From Neotamlana laminarinivorans (GTDB lineage Bacteria; Bacteroidota; Bacteroidia; Flavobacteriales; Flavobacteriaceae): a DNA stretch of 64,000 nt. The notes under the pieces were generated by a model that saw nothing but the letters and a program-made list of their open reading frames with translations, ran no database searches and was not told the DNA's origin. Each line of letters begins with the position of its first letter. The first letter of the stretch is position 1. The translations under genes were made by a program, and so were the position numbers. Shown here one piece after another: positions 35,974 to 44,850 of the stretch. The stretch lies in assembly GCF_020523925.1 (NCBI RefSeq), contig NZ_JAJAPW010000002.1, positions 186,001 through 250,000 of the forward strand, given 5' to 3'.

Positions 35974-36264
35974 TTATACTATGCTTATTTCTGGTGGTGG
36001 TGAAATAAGGTTTAAATGTGGTTTGGGGTAATTTTTACAATAATACTCAATATGATTAAAACTGTATAATGGCTTTAAATAAGCTGGTTCTGAATCGAAA
36101 TTTTGGTTTTGTAAGGTAATTTTAGATACTTCTTCCTCTTCTTCAGCAATGCTATAAAACATAGAAATATCAACAGAACTATCTATCGCAATAATTATAG
36201 TAGGAGCAGAAATAAAGCCCAAAAGCACTATAGAAAAGAATATAACAATAGATTTTTTTTTCAT
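35974..36264 (-). CDS. Small secreted or membrane-anchored protein of unknown function
   Basis: 96 residues. One hydrophobic N-terminal segment (about 5-28, IVIFFSIVLLGFISAPTIII) acts as a signal or anchor. It is followed by an acidic run (EEEEE near residue 42) and a C-terminal part with YYCKNYPKPHLNLISPPPE. It lies 90 nt upstream of the SulP-SulP-carbonic anhydrase genes on the same strand and 67 nt after batE, so it could be the leader gene of the anion operon. Family not recognised. Confidence 0.6.
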   Translation of the reverse strand: MKKKSIVIFFSIVLLGFISAPTIIIAIDSSVDISMFYSIAEEEEEVSKITLQNQNFDSEPAYLKPLYSFNHIEYYCKNYPKPHLNLISPPPEISIV

Positions 36265-36331
36265 TTTTTAGTTTGGTTGCTACACAAATATAGCATTTCA
36301 AACCAAAAATTTAGTTATTGCTTATTTAAAA

Positions 36332-37084
36332 TTACTTAAGCATTTTGATATCTTCTTGGATTACCCAACCCGTTTTACCATCGGCGAGCTTTATTTTTTT
36401 CCAGTTATCAAAAGTTTCAAGCACTTGTACTTTGGTACCTTCATGAAGCCTAAAAGCCTCTTCACTATTTAAGTTAGGACCACTTTTTATTTTACTTTCT
36501 TGTGCAAAAACTATAGCTGGATTATCTGTTTTATCTAAATCGAATTTATAAAATGCTAGGGTAAGTGTAATACTCATTAATATTAATGCTAAAATACTAG
36601 CTATAAAACTAATTCGTTTTCTTATGGTTGTATATGCAAAATAATATAACAGAAAAAGCACAACAAATACAAAAACAAATACAATAGCTAATTTTGCCCA
36701 AAAATCAAAAGTAAATTTGTTAGCTAAGGATTTTAGCAACTTTGATATACCTGAATCAGGAACTACATCTACCACATCTATTGTCATATTTTGCGCATAG
36801 GCTAAATTATTTTTAATATCTGTATTATCAGGATCTAACCTTAATGCTTTTTCATAATAATAAATACTTGGCGCAATATTATTTAATTTGTAATTAGCAT
36901 TCCCAAGGTTAAAATATAACTCGGCAGAGTGGTTTCCAGTTTCTAAAATAGCCATGTAATCGTCTATTGCTTCTGCGTATTTACCATCGTTATACAACGC
37001 ATTTGCTTTTTCGAATAAACTTTGGTTTTGACTAAAAGTAACTACCGAAATAAAAAATATTAGTATGTAAATCGTTTTCTTCAT
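36332..37084 (-). CDS. batE: Tetratricopeptide/SH3 protein BatE
   Basis: 250 residues from the ATG at 37084, chosen because it starts a clean signal peptide (MKKTIYILIFFISVVTFSQ); a longer frame adds nine unlikely residues. Two TPR units lie at about 20-90 (NALYNDGKYAEAIDDYMAIL, SAELYFNLGNANYKLN). Two membrane helices follow (about 125-180), then a bacterial SH3-like domain (about 195-248; KSGPNLNSEEAFRLHEGTKV, GKTGWV). This is BatE, the last gene of the Bat operon. The gene starts 28 nt after batD. Confidence 0.88.
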   Translation of the reverse strand: MKKTIYILIFFISVVTFSQNQSLFEKANALYNDGKYAEAIDDYMAILETGNHSAELYFNLGNANYKLNNIAPSIYYYEKALRLDPDNTDIKNNLAYAQNMTIDVVDVVPDSGISKLLKSLANKFTFDFWAKLAIVFVFVFVVLFLLYYFAYTTIRKRISFIASILALILMSITLTLAFYKFDLDKTDNPAIVFAQESKIKSGPNLNSEEAFRLHEGTKVQVLETFDNWKKIKLADGKTGWVIQEDIKMLK

Positions 37085-37112
37085 GAGATGCTTCAATTGG
37101 TTTACAACCACA

Positions 37113-38885
37113 TTATTTTGCCTGTTTATCTATTAACGAAATGGTTTTGGCCGCCTTATCGTAATCTTCTTGCATAGTTACGTTATCTATTGGCGTGTAA
37201 CGCGCTAATTCGCAATTTTGTAAAATACTATTAAAATCGGTTATAACTGTATTTTCAACTTGCTTTTCCGCAAGTAGTTCTGTTATTCTATCTTTACTTA
37301 ACTCACTAGTTTCTATATGCAACTTGGCTTTTAAATAATTGTGTAGAGCCTTCTCTAAAGCTACATAAAAAGCTTCTTTTTGTCCTAAAGATTTCTTTGC
37401 GCTACTTAAGTATTTTCTAGCTAATTTATCGGCTTTTCGTATTCTATTTCCGTAAACATCGGCATCTCGCTTGGCTTTTTGCTTACCTAACACAATAGCT
37501 AATGGAATTAACAAAAATGGTAACAACAATAAATACCAAAATGTGATAGTTTTAAAAAAATGACTTTGTTTTATAGAAGAAAATGTGGTATCTGTTTTTA
37601 TAAACGCAAATTGATTATCGTTATAAACAACAGCCTGTTTATTATTACTAGCCGAAGCATTTTCGTTATTATTAGAACTGTTAGAAGGACCGTTTAATAC
37701 ATTTATAACAATTTCTTCAGACGATAACCTTTTGTAGCTTTTAGTTTTTAAATCGAAATAAGAAAACGAAATACTTGGCATAGGATATTTGCCTTTATAT
37801 TGGGGCACAACCGTGTAACTATCTGAAATACTACCTTGCATGCCTGCTAAATTTGTTTTTACATTCTCGGTATGCTCTGGCTCGTAAACCTCTAAAGAAC
37901 TTGGTAAAGTTACCTTTGGTAAATTAAATAATTTTAAATTACCATTACCACTAACACGAACTTTAAGCTGTAATGATTCTGTGGCATCTAATTCAGTTTT
38001 CGATGTTGAAACATCAAATTTAAAATCGCCAACTGCTCCAGTAAAATCTGATGGCTTCCCCGCTTCTGGCAATGGCTTTACATTTATAGTTTTGTTACCA
38101 GCAGAAACAGTTCTGTTAACTCCTGTCATAAGTAATCCTCCGAAAATATTACGGCGATTTGATGGCACTGACATGGAAATATTTAACGTAAGCGGTTCTA
38201 TCTTTAATTTTCCTGTTTTTTGAGGATATAAAACAGTTTTTCTTAACACTAAAAACCTATAATCTTCACCGTTATAAGTTCCATTCTGAACTTTTTGGTT
38301 TTGCGTATCAATATTTTGACTCCAGAAATCATTATATCTTGGTGTATCAACTTCATTGGTGCTTTGTACAGATACTTTTGGTGAAACGTATAATTTGTAA
38401 ACTACAGTAATAGCTTCGTTTAAAAAGGGGTTAGTGTTTGAAACCTCTGCTACCAAATGAACATTTTCTGAAGCAATATAATTAGGGTCGTTAGGGTCTT
38501 TTGGGATATCTATAGCTGCTGTAACTTCAACTTTTATTGGAGTAGTTTTATAGATTTCGCCATCAATGTTTATGGTTGCTTGGTTAATTGTAAATATACC
38601 TCGACTTTTAGGAGCTAAAAAATAACTATATGTTTTTTTATAAGAACGAACACCATTCATCCAAGTATTACTAACTGATTGATTTGGTCCGCCAATTACC
38701 GTAAAGTTTGCAAAATCTGGTGGGTTAAAATTATCACCATCTTGATTCATTTCAAAATCTACACGTAAACGCTCGTTAACGCCTAGTTTTTTCTTACTTA
38801 CTTTAGCTTCAAACTTTACTTGAGCCCCAGCAAATGCTGATGCTATTATAACTAATAAAACTGCTATGTAATTTTTTATCTGCAT
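37113..38885 (-). CDS. batD: BatD family protein
   Basis: 590 residues. Signal peptide ends near AFAGAQ (residue 21). Several Ig-like beta domains (about 22-400) include the family phrase KVSKKKLGVNERLRVDF and PNQSVSNTWMNG. A membrane helix near residues 445-465 (FWYLLLLPFLLIPLAIVLG) is followed by a cytoplasmic helical tail with ALEKALHNYLKAKL. It matches BatD of the aerotolerance operon. It lies between batC and batE in the same direction. Confidence 0.92.
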   Translation of the reverse strand: MQIKNYIAVLLVIIASAFAGAQVKFEAKVSKKKLGVNERLRVDFEMNQDGDNFNPPDFANFTVIGGPNQSVSNTWMNGVRSYKKTYSYFLAPKSRGIFTINQATINIDGEIYKTTPIKVEVTAAIDIPKDPNDPNYIASENVHLVAEVSNTNPFLNEAITVVYKLYVSPKVSVQSTNEVDTPRYNDFWSQNIDTQNQKVQNGTYNGEDYRFLVLRKTVLYPQKTGKLKIEPLTLNISMSVPSNRRNIFGGLLMTGVNRTVSAGNKTINVKPLPEAGKPSDFTGAVGDFKFDVSTSKTELDATESLQLKVRVSGNGNLKLFNLPKVTLPSSLEVYEPEHTENVKTNLAGMQGSISDSYTVVPQYKGKYPMPSISFSYFDLKTKSYKRLSSEEIVINVLNGPSNSSNNNENASASNNKQAVVYNDNQFAFIKTDTTFSSIKQSHFFKTITFWYLLLLPFLLIPLAIVLGKQKAKRDADVYGNRIRKADKLARKYLSSAKKSLGQKEAFYVALEKALHNYLKAKLHIETSELSKDRITELLAEKQVENTVITDFNSILQNCELARYTPIDNVTMQEDYDKAAKTISLIDKQAK

Positions 38886-38900
38886 TTTTATTTAAATGAA

Positions 38901-38984
38901 ATGCTTCGCCTTAATTGGCTTAGCATGACAATTGGTTTATATACTTCTTTATTTTTAGATGCTTCGACTGCGCTGAGCATGACA
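38901..38984. repeat. Pair of ATGCTTCG...GCATGACA repeats
   Basis: Two related units, 38901-38930 and 38959-38984, both start ATGCTTCG and end AGCATGACA. The second reads ATGCTTCGACTGCGCTGAGC followed by ATGACA, and ATGCT/AGCAT can pair. This is a dispersed intergenic element well known by eye in Flavobacteriia. Here it fills the gap between batC and batD. Confidence 0.6.
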
Positions 38985-39020
38985 TCTTAAAATTCCATTT
39001 TCAGTCTTTCGCCTTCAAAA

Positions 39021-39896
39021 CTACCAATCTTTTTCGGTTTTTACTTTTACACCTTTTTGTTTTTCGGCGTTCATTTTTTCTTGAACCTTTTGTTCTTGAT
39101 TATTCATGGCTTCTAGCAAGTTTTTAATTTGCTGCGGCGATAATTGTCCTGGTTGCGGCTTTGGCTGCTGGTTTTGCTTTTGCTCGTCGCCTTTATCTCC
39201 TTTGTCTTCTTTTTCATCTTTAGGCTTACCATCTTCATCTTTTTCATCTTCACCATCTTTTTTATCTTCTTGGTCGCCTTCGTCCTTTTTATCTTGATTC
39301 TCGTCGTTTTCGCCTTCTTTATCCTTATTTTCTTGATCTTGTTTATCCTGCTGGTCTTCGTTTTCTTTATTTTCGTCTTGCTTATCTTGATCTTGATTCT
39401 GATCTTGGTTTTGATCTTGCTGATCTTGTTGCTCTTCGGCACATTCTTTTGCTATACCAAGATTATATCTAGTTTCGTCGTCGGTTGGGTTGTTTCTTAG
39501 CGCATTTTTGTAAGCTTCAACAGCTTCTTTACACTTTTTATTTTTCATTAAAAGATTCCCAATATTATGAAACGCACGATGTTTTTCTTCTTTTGAAGTT
39601 GAAGAACTAGCCGCTTGTTGTAAACGATACAATGCTTCATCAAAATTACCGTTTTTAATATAACTTGTTCCTAAGTTATAAACACCTGCTTTTGTTGAGG
39701 CTTGTTCTGACAGTGCTTTACGATATTCCATTTCTGCGGAAACAAAATCGTCGTCATTTAACAACGCATTACCTTCATAAACATAATTATTGGCTTTTTT
39801 CATGGCCAATAATTGTGCCTTCATAGCATCATCTTCTTCTTGTGAAAAGGATACCAAAGAAATAAATATGCTTAATATTATTAATAAATGCTTCAT
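39021..39896 (-). CDS. batC: Tetratricopeptide protein BatC
   Basis: 291 residues from the ATG at 39896, which opens a signal peptide (MKHLLIILSIFISLVSFSQ); the longer frame to 39923 adds nine residues. Three TPR units span about 30-160 (EYRKALSEQASTKAGVYNLG, EAVEAYKNALRNNPTDDETR). A roughly 90-residue run of Asp, Glu, Lys, Gln and Asn follows (about 162-250), then a Pro/Gln stretch and a helical end (LSPQQIKNLLEAMNNQEQ). The acidic low-complexity linker is typical of BatC proteins. It lies between batB and batD. Confidence 0.9.
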   Translation of the reverse strand: MKHLLIILSIFISLVSFSQEEDDAMKAQLLAMKKANNYVYEGNALLNDDDFVSAEMEYRKALSEQASTKAGVYNLGTSYIKNGNFDEALYRLQQAASSSTSKEEKHRAFHNIGNLLMKNKKCKEAVEAYKNALRNNPTDDETRYNLGIAKECAEEQQDQQDQNQDQNQDQDKQDENKENEDQQDKQDQENKDKEGENDENQDKKDEGDQEDKKDGEDEKDEDGKPKDEKEDKGDKGDEQKQNQQPKPQPGQLSPQQIKNLLEAMNNQEQKVQEKMNAEKQKGVKVKTEKDW

Positions 39897-39979
39897 ATGT
39901 TCTTTTAAATTTAAAAAACCCATTGTTTTTGCACGTTAAAAAAATGATAAATAATTAACACGCTACACACAGTAGAATC

Positions 39980-41017
39980 TTAAAAATTCTCATTAAATAG
40001 ATTTAATTTTTTTAACCAAGCTGTTTTTCTTTCTAAAAGGAAAACATCTAATAATAAAAAGAAAATTCCGAAACCTAAAAACCATTGAAACTGGTCTTTA
40101 AAATCGGCAAATTGTTTTGCCTCGAATTCAGTTTTATCCATGGTGTTTAAAATGTCTCTAATATTTTCAACCACGTTAGCTGTATTTTTTCCATTTATAT
40201 AAGCGCCGTTTGCGGCTTCTGCTATGGCTTTTAAAGTATCTTCGTTAAGCTTGGTTATAACAGTTTCGCCTTGGTTATCTTTTTTATAATTTAAAATAAC
40301 GCCATTTCTTTTCTCTGGAATTGGACCTCCTTTTACATCGCCAACACCAATTGTAAAAATTCTAATACCATCTTCGTTTGCTGCTTTCGCTATAGCTTCG
40401 GCTTCTTGTCCATGGTCTTCTCCATCAGAAATTATAATAAGTACTCGGTTGGTTTGCTCTTCATCATCAAAATACGTTGATGCTAATTTTATGGCTTCGC
40501 TTATAGCAGTTCCTTGCGACGATAACATATCGGTATTCATACCTTGTAAAAACATTTTTGCCGAGGCATAATCTGTGGTTATTGGTAATTGCGGAAATGC
40601 GGCTCCTGCGTAAGCAATTATACCTACACGGTCGCTGGCCAAATTATTTACAATTTGAGTAACTAATTGTTTCGATTTTTCTAAACGGTTTGGTGCAATA
40701 TCTTCGGCCAACATACTTTTTGAAACATCGACAGCAAAAACAATATCTACGCCTTCACGCTTTACTGTTTCTAGCTTTGTACCAATTTTTGGGTTTACTA
40801 AAGCTAAGGATAAGCATAAAAAGGCTAAACTTAAAACCACAACTTTTAAAACAGTTTTAAATGTAGATTTATTCGGACTCAGTTTTTTTAGTAATGCTTT
40901 ATCGGCAAACTTATTTTGGGTTCTGTATCTCCAGAATTGAAGACCTAAAAACAGAAGGATTATTACCGGAATAATAACCAACGTCCAAAACCATATTTTC
41001 TCTTCTAATTGATACAT
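39980..41017 (-). CDS. batB: VWA domain protein BatB
   Basis: 345 residues. Two N-terminal membrane helices (about 8-26 and 55-75), a von Willebrand factor A domain (about 90-290) and a C-terminal helix (about 310-330). The metal-ion site is intact: DIVFAVDVSKSMLAEDIAPN (DxSxS), with later TDYASAKMFLQGM and IIISDGEDHG. BatB is thought to form a membrane complex with BatA. Order and orientation fit the canonical operon. Confidence 0.93.
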   Translation of the reverse strand: MYQLEEKIWFWTLVIIPVIILLFLGLQFWRYRTQNKFADKALLKKLSPNKSTFKTVLKVVVLSLAFLCLSLALVNPKIGTKLETVKREGVDIVFAVDVSKSMLAEDIAPNRLEKSKQLVTQIVNNLASDRVGIIAYAGAAFPQLPITTDYASAKMFLQGMNTDMLSSQGTAISEAIKLASTYFDDEEQTNRVLIIISDGEDHGQEAEAIAKAANEDGIRIFTIGVGDVKGGPIPEKRNGVILNYKKDNQGETVITKLNEDTLKAIAEAANGAYINGKNTANVVENIRDILNTMDKTEFEAKQFADFKDQFQWFLGFGIFFLLLDVFLLERKTAWLKKLNLFNENF

Positions 41018-41027
41018 TTCTTTTTTT

Positions 41028-41098
41028 AGTTTACAGTTTACAATTGCAGTAAACAGTTTGTAAATTCTTTTTTAAGATTTTCGCTTTCGCGGAAAAAT
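41028..41098. repeat. CAGT-rich spacer and TCGCTTTCGCGG element between batA and batB
   Basis: 41028-41066 is built from TTTACAGT/GCAGTAAACAGT words containing TTTACA and TGTAAA in inverted order. 41076-41098 holds TTTTCGCTTTCGCGGAAAAA. Both kinds of sequence recur between genes in flavobacterial genomes; similar words fill the moxR/DUF58 gap. Confidence 0.45.
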
Positions 41099-41105
41099 AA
41101 AACGG

Positions 41106-42113
41106 TTAAACAAAGCTTTTAAAAACGGTGTTTCGCAATAACAATTCAATCAACAACAATAATCCTGCGATTAATACTAGCGGACGAAATTTTTCTTCGT
41201 AATTGTAAAACTTAAATTCTTCTATTTCGGTTTTTTCAAGCTTATTAATTTCGTCGTAAATTTCTTCAAGTTTCTTATTATTAGTTGCTCTAAAATATTT
41301 TCCACTTGTAACTTCTGCAATTTCTTTTAACAAGGCTTCATCAATTTCAACTTGAATTCTTCCATATTGAAAATTACCCGTTCTTGGATCGATAGCAACA
41401 GGCGACAATGCCATTCCGTTAGTTCCTAACCCAATAGTGTATACTTTTATACCATATTCTAAGGCCAGTTCGCTTGCAATTTTAGGGTCGATAAACCCAG
41501 AATTGTTTACACCATCGGTTAATAAAATAATAACTTTACTAGAAGCTTTGCTATCTTTTAATCGGTTAACCGATGTGGCTAATCCCATACCAATGGCAGT
41601 TCCTCCTTCAATAATGTTATTATATTTTATGCTTCGTAACGAACGTAATACAATACTTTTATCGCTTGTAATTGGTGTTTTGGTGTAGCTTTCGCCAGCG
41701 TATTCTACTAAGCCAATACGATCGTTTGGTCTGCCTTGAATAAATTCTGAAGCTACTTTTTTAAGCGCCTCTAATCGGTTTGGTTTTAAATCTTTGGCTA
41801 GCATACTTGCCGAAACATCTATAGCCATTACAATATCTATACCTCGAGTTGTTTTGGTTTTAGAAGAAACATCAACCGTTTGTGGTCTTGCTAAAGCAGT
41901 AATTAAAAATGCTAGTGCCAATAAACGTAAAGCAAATAATACATGCTTAAATTTTGGCAATAACGAGTTTGTAACCTTAAAACCTTTTAAACTCGATATT
42001 TTAAGTTCTGCAGTTTGCTTTTTGTTTTTAAAAATATACCAAACAATAGCTAACGGTAATGCTAATAGCAACCAGAAAAATTCTTTATTTACAAACTCAA
42101 TACCTTCTAACAT
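41106..42113 (-). CDS. batA: VWA domain protein BatA
   Basis: 335 residues. N-terminal membrane helix (about 11-28), second helix (about 55-75), VWA domain (about 88-290) with an intact metal site in DIVMAIDVSASMLAKDLKPN and VIILLTDGVNNSGFIDP, and a final helix (about 308-328). Its ATG overlaps the stop of the upstream gene as TAATG, so the two are translationally coupled. BatA and BatB are about a third alike in layout and arose from one ancestor. Confidence 0.93.
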   Translation of the reverse strand: MLEGIEFVNKEFFWLLLALPLAIVWYIFKNKKQTAELKISSLKGFKVTNSLLPKFKHVLFALRLLALAFLITALARPQTVDVSSKTKTTRGIDIVMAIDVSASMLAKDLKPNRLEALKKVASEFIQGRPNDRIGLVEYAGESYTKTPITSDKSIVLRSLRSIKYNNIIEGGTAIGMGLATSVNRLKDSKASSKVIILLTDGVNNSGFIDPKIASELALEYGIKVYTIGLGTNGMALSPVAIDPRTGNFQYGRIQVEIDEALLKEIAEVTSGKYFRATNNKKLEEIYDEINKLEKTEIEEFKFYNYEEKFRPLVLIAGLLLLIELLLRNTVFKSFV

Positions 42114-43867
42114 TACTCTTGTACTTTTTTAAGTTCTATCGATTGAATTGTTCTATCTATTATTTCTGGAGCATAAGCATCATCCTTTTGATACACAAAC
42201 ATAATGGTTTGAACAGCTTGCTCTTCGGCAAACATTAAAATTTGATACTCATAAGACATCTCTTTCCCTGATATTTTATTTTTACCAATCATACTTCCAG
42301 AAGCTTTTAACCCTTTTGAATTATCGAGAGCTAACGTAATTTCTTCCTTCTTAACCACGATATCTTTAGCGCCTTCATTTTCAATTAGCTTAAGAGATTC
42401 CTCTATAAAATAATTTAGAAAAAACTCTTTCTTTTCTTCCTCATTATAATTATTTAGCTGTTCTGCTAATTGTTCGTCTTGAGAAAAAAGAGCAACTAAA
42501 TCTTCTCCTTTTACTGCTACAGATCGTACTGCTATATAAAACCTATCTAGCATACTACCATAATAAAACATGTCGTTTTTGCTAGTTTTTTCTTTTTTAT
42601 CTTCCGGTTTATCTTCTTCCTTTTTTGAATTAACTAGTAATACTTTATGACGCTGTAAAACTTTAGGTGTTGTAATTTTTATAGGAGGTAAACCATAGTC
42701 GCTAGTAACCCATTCTCCCTCTAAAAGTTCTTTTGTAGGGTGACCAACTATTGTGTCTTTCACATAACCAACGCCATATTTTATTGAAAAACCTATTAAG
42801 GTTGCTATTAATAAAAACACAGCTATACCCACTGTTAACCATATTTTTTGGCGTTTCTTTTTACGCTCTTGTTCTTCGCGATATTGTTGGTCTAAAAGCT
42901 TTTCTTCTTCGGTTGGTTCTGGTAAAGCTTCTTTTACATGATCTATTTCTACATCAATCGTATTTCTATCTAGCTTTGCTAACTCAACATCTGGTGCAGA
43001 TTTTGCAAATTTCACTAAATCAGCACGTTTTAAAATGCTTTCTAGGTTTTTAATGTCGTCATTACTTAAATCTACCTGATTACCTTGTTTAAGTATTTTA
43101 AGTCTATCTATCAATTCGTCTGTTGTGCTTTCTAGAGCGCGATCGTAAACTTTTTCATCTAAATATTTACGAATAATAAAGGTTAAATCGGAATAATAAT
43201 CTTTTAAATTTTCGTGCTCTAAATAGTGGCTTTCGTCTAGTTTTTTAAGTGCTAATTTAGCACGCCCGTAAGGCGGTAATAATGCAATTTGCTCAGCTTC
43301 GGTTAATGGTTTTTTACGCCAAATAAACCAATATAAAAGTGCTGCAATAACAGCTATAACTAACAATACAATAAGAGCTGTTTTCCACCAATCGCTGCTA
43401 CTTTTTTCAACTTCAATAATTGGTTTTATATCGTATAAGCCTTGTTTTGTTGTATCTACCGCAACATTAAAAACCTCAACTTGTAACGAATCGGTAAAAA
43501 AGGTTTTATCTGCAATAATTATTTTTTGCTTTGGTATGGTGTATTTACCCGAATCGAATTGTGTTAATCCGTATTTTTTTACCAAGTTATACTTATCGGT
43601 CTTTTTTAAAGTATCAATTGGGTAAGATTCAATAACTTCTAATGGTGAAAATGATTGCCCTTCTGGGAAAACCACCAAATTTGTAGTATCGGTTTCTACT
43701 TCAACTTTAAATGTGATTTGTTCTCCTATTTTTATTGAGGTTGAATCGATTGACGATTTTACTTGAGCATTCAAGAAAAAAGTGAACAGAAAAAAGAACA
43801 AAGAAAATACAAGTATTTTAGATTGTTTTGATTTAATATTCATCATTAGTAATTCGTATTTCATCAT
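42113..43867 (-). CDS. BatD-like membrane protein within the Bat operon
   Basis: 584 residues in the longest form. A start at 43843 (MNIKSKQSKILVFSL) gives the cleanest signal peptide, so the first eight codons are doubtful. A periplasmic beta domain (SSIDSTSIKIGEQITFKVEV, about 38-150) resembles the first domain of BatD. A membrane helix follows (about 164-186), then a cytoplasmic helical domain (PLTEAEQIALLPPYGRAKLA, about 190-325) and a second helix (about 345-368). The C-terminal 210 residues are soluble. Its position, between DUF58 and batA, is the usual one for this less-studied member of the operon. Confidence 0.8.
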   Translation of the reverse strand: MMKYELLMMNIKSKQSKILVFSLFFFLFTFFLNAQVKSSIDSTSIKIGEQITFKVEVETDTTNLVVFPEGQSFSPLEVIESYPIDTLKKTDKYNLVKKYGLTQFDSGKYTIPKQKIIIADKTFFTDSLQVEVFNVAVDTTKQGLYDIKPIIEVEKSSSDWWKTALIVLLVIAVIAALLYWFIWRKKPLTEAEQIALLPPYGRAKLALKKLDESHYLEHENLKDYYSDLTFIIRKYLDEKVYDRALESTTDELIDRLKILKQGNQVDLSNDDIKNLESILKRADLVKFAKSAPDVELAKLDRNTIDVEIDHVKEALPEPTEEEKLLDQQYREEQERKKKRQKIWLTVGIAVFLLIATLIGFSIKYGVGYVKDTIVGHPTKELLEGEWVTSDYGLPPIKITTPKVLQRHKVLLVNSKKEEDKPEDKKEKTSKNDMFYYGSMLDRFYIAVRSVAVKGEDLVALFSQDEQLAEQLNNYNEEEKKEFFLNYFIEESLKLIENEGAKDIVVKKEEITLALDNSKGLKASGSMIGKNKISGKEMSYEYQILMFAEEQAVQTIMFVYQKDDAYAPEIIDRTIQSIELKKVQE

Positions 43868-43871
43868 TCGT

Positions 43872-44738
43872 TTATCCTCTTCGTTTAAAATAGCCTAGTA
43901 ACTTTTTTACATAGCTTTCGTCTACACGGCAATCCATACTTCCTGCACCCGATTTATTGAAGCTATCTTTGTAATAGTCGACTTTTTCTCTATAAAATTT
44001 CGCGTAATTCTGTCTTACTTTTTTTGATGATGTGTTTACCAACATAAGCTCGCCCGTTTCTTCGTCTTGCATTTGTACAACACCTAAATTTGGTATGTCT
44101 TCTTCGCGGGCATCGTAAACTCGTATACCAGTAACGTCGTGTTTACCGGCTACAATTTTCATGGTGTGATGATAATCGTCTGCAATAAAATCGGACAGCA
44201 CAAACACAATAGCTTTCTTTTTCATTACACTTGATAAAAAACGTAATGCTTCAGCAACATTGGTTTGTTTACTTTCCGGTTGAAACTCTATAAGTTCTCG
44301 TATAATACGCAATACATGCGAGCGTCCTTTTTTAGGCGGAATAAACAATTCTACTTGATCTGAAAATAAAATCAGGCCTATTTTATCGTTGTTTTGTGTT
44401 GCTGAAAAGGCTAAAGTTGCTGCAATTTCGGTAACTACTTCGTTTTTAAATTGCTGGTTTGTACCAAACATTTCGGAACCAGAAACATCTACCATTAGCA
44501 TCATGGTAAGTTCGCGCTCTTCTTCAAAAACTTTTATGTAAGGCTCGTTATAACGTGCGGTAACATTCCAATCTATATTTCGTACATCGTCTCCAAATTG
44601 ATACTGGCGAACTTCAGAAAAAGTCATACCACGACCTTTGAAAGTCGAGTGATATTCGCCTCCAAAAATATGATCAGACAAACGGCGTGTCTTAATCTCA
44701 ATTTTTCGTACTTTTTTTAGTAATTCTTTAGTATCCAT
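43872..44738 (-). CDS. DUF58 domain protein
   Basis: 288 residues, no membrane helix. The DUF58 signature FSEVRQYQFGDDVRNIDWN lies near residues 40-58, followed by a VWA-like fold with MLMVDVSGSEMFGTNQQ near 80 (DxSxS intact) and VLSDFIADDYH. DUF58 proteins pair with MoxR ATPases in Bat-type and other chaperone-like systems. The gene is 112 nt downstream of moxR and 4 nt upstream of the BatD-like gene. Confidence 0.94.
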   Translation of the reverse strand: MDTKELLKKVRKIEIKTRRLSDHIFGGEYHSTFKGRGMTFSEVRQYQFGDDVRNIDWNVTARYNEPYIKVFEEERELTMMLMVDVSGSEMFGTNQQFKNEVVTEIAATLAFSATQNNDKIGLILFSDQVELFIPPKKGRSHVLRIIRELIEFQPESKQTNVAEALRFLSSVMKKKAIVFVLSDFIADDYHHTMKIVAGKHDVTGIRVYDAREEDIPNLGVVQMQDEETGELMLVNTSSKKVRQNYAKFYREKVDYYKDSFNKSGAGSMDCRVDESYVKKLLGYFKRRG

Positions 44739-44850
44739 CTATTCAGTAAACAGTTTTCAGTCGCAGTATTCAGTTATCACAAACTATTTATACAGTATTC
44801 AGAATTATAGTAAGCAACTGCAAACTGCTACTGAACACTGTAAACTATTT
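44739..44850. repeat. CAGT/ACTG-rich spacer between moxR and the DUF58 gene
   Basis: 112 nt made of overlapping words such as TTCAGTAAACAGT, AGTATTCAGT and AACTGCAAACTGCTACTGAA on both strands. It has no open frame and resembles the batA/batB spacer. Confidence 0.45.

Noticed and set aside
39113-39500. Long open frames on both strands opposite the BatC linker
   Set aside because: They come from the Asp/Glu/Lys/Gln low-complexity tract and have Lys- or Leu/Phe-only composition; the TPR-acidic BatC frame is the real one.
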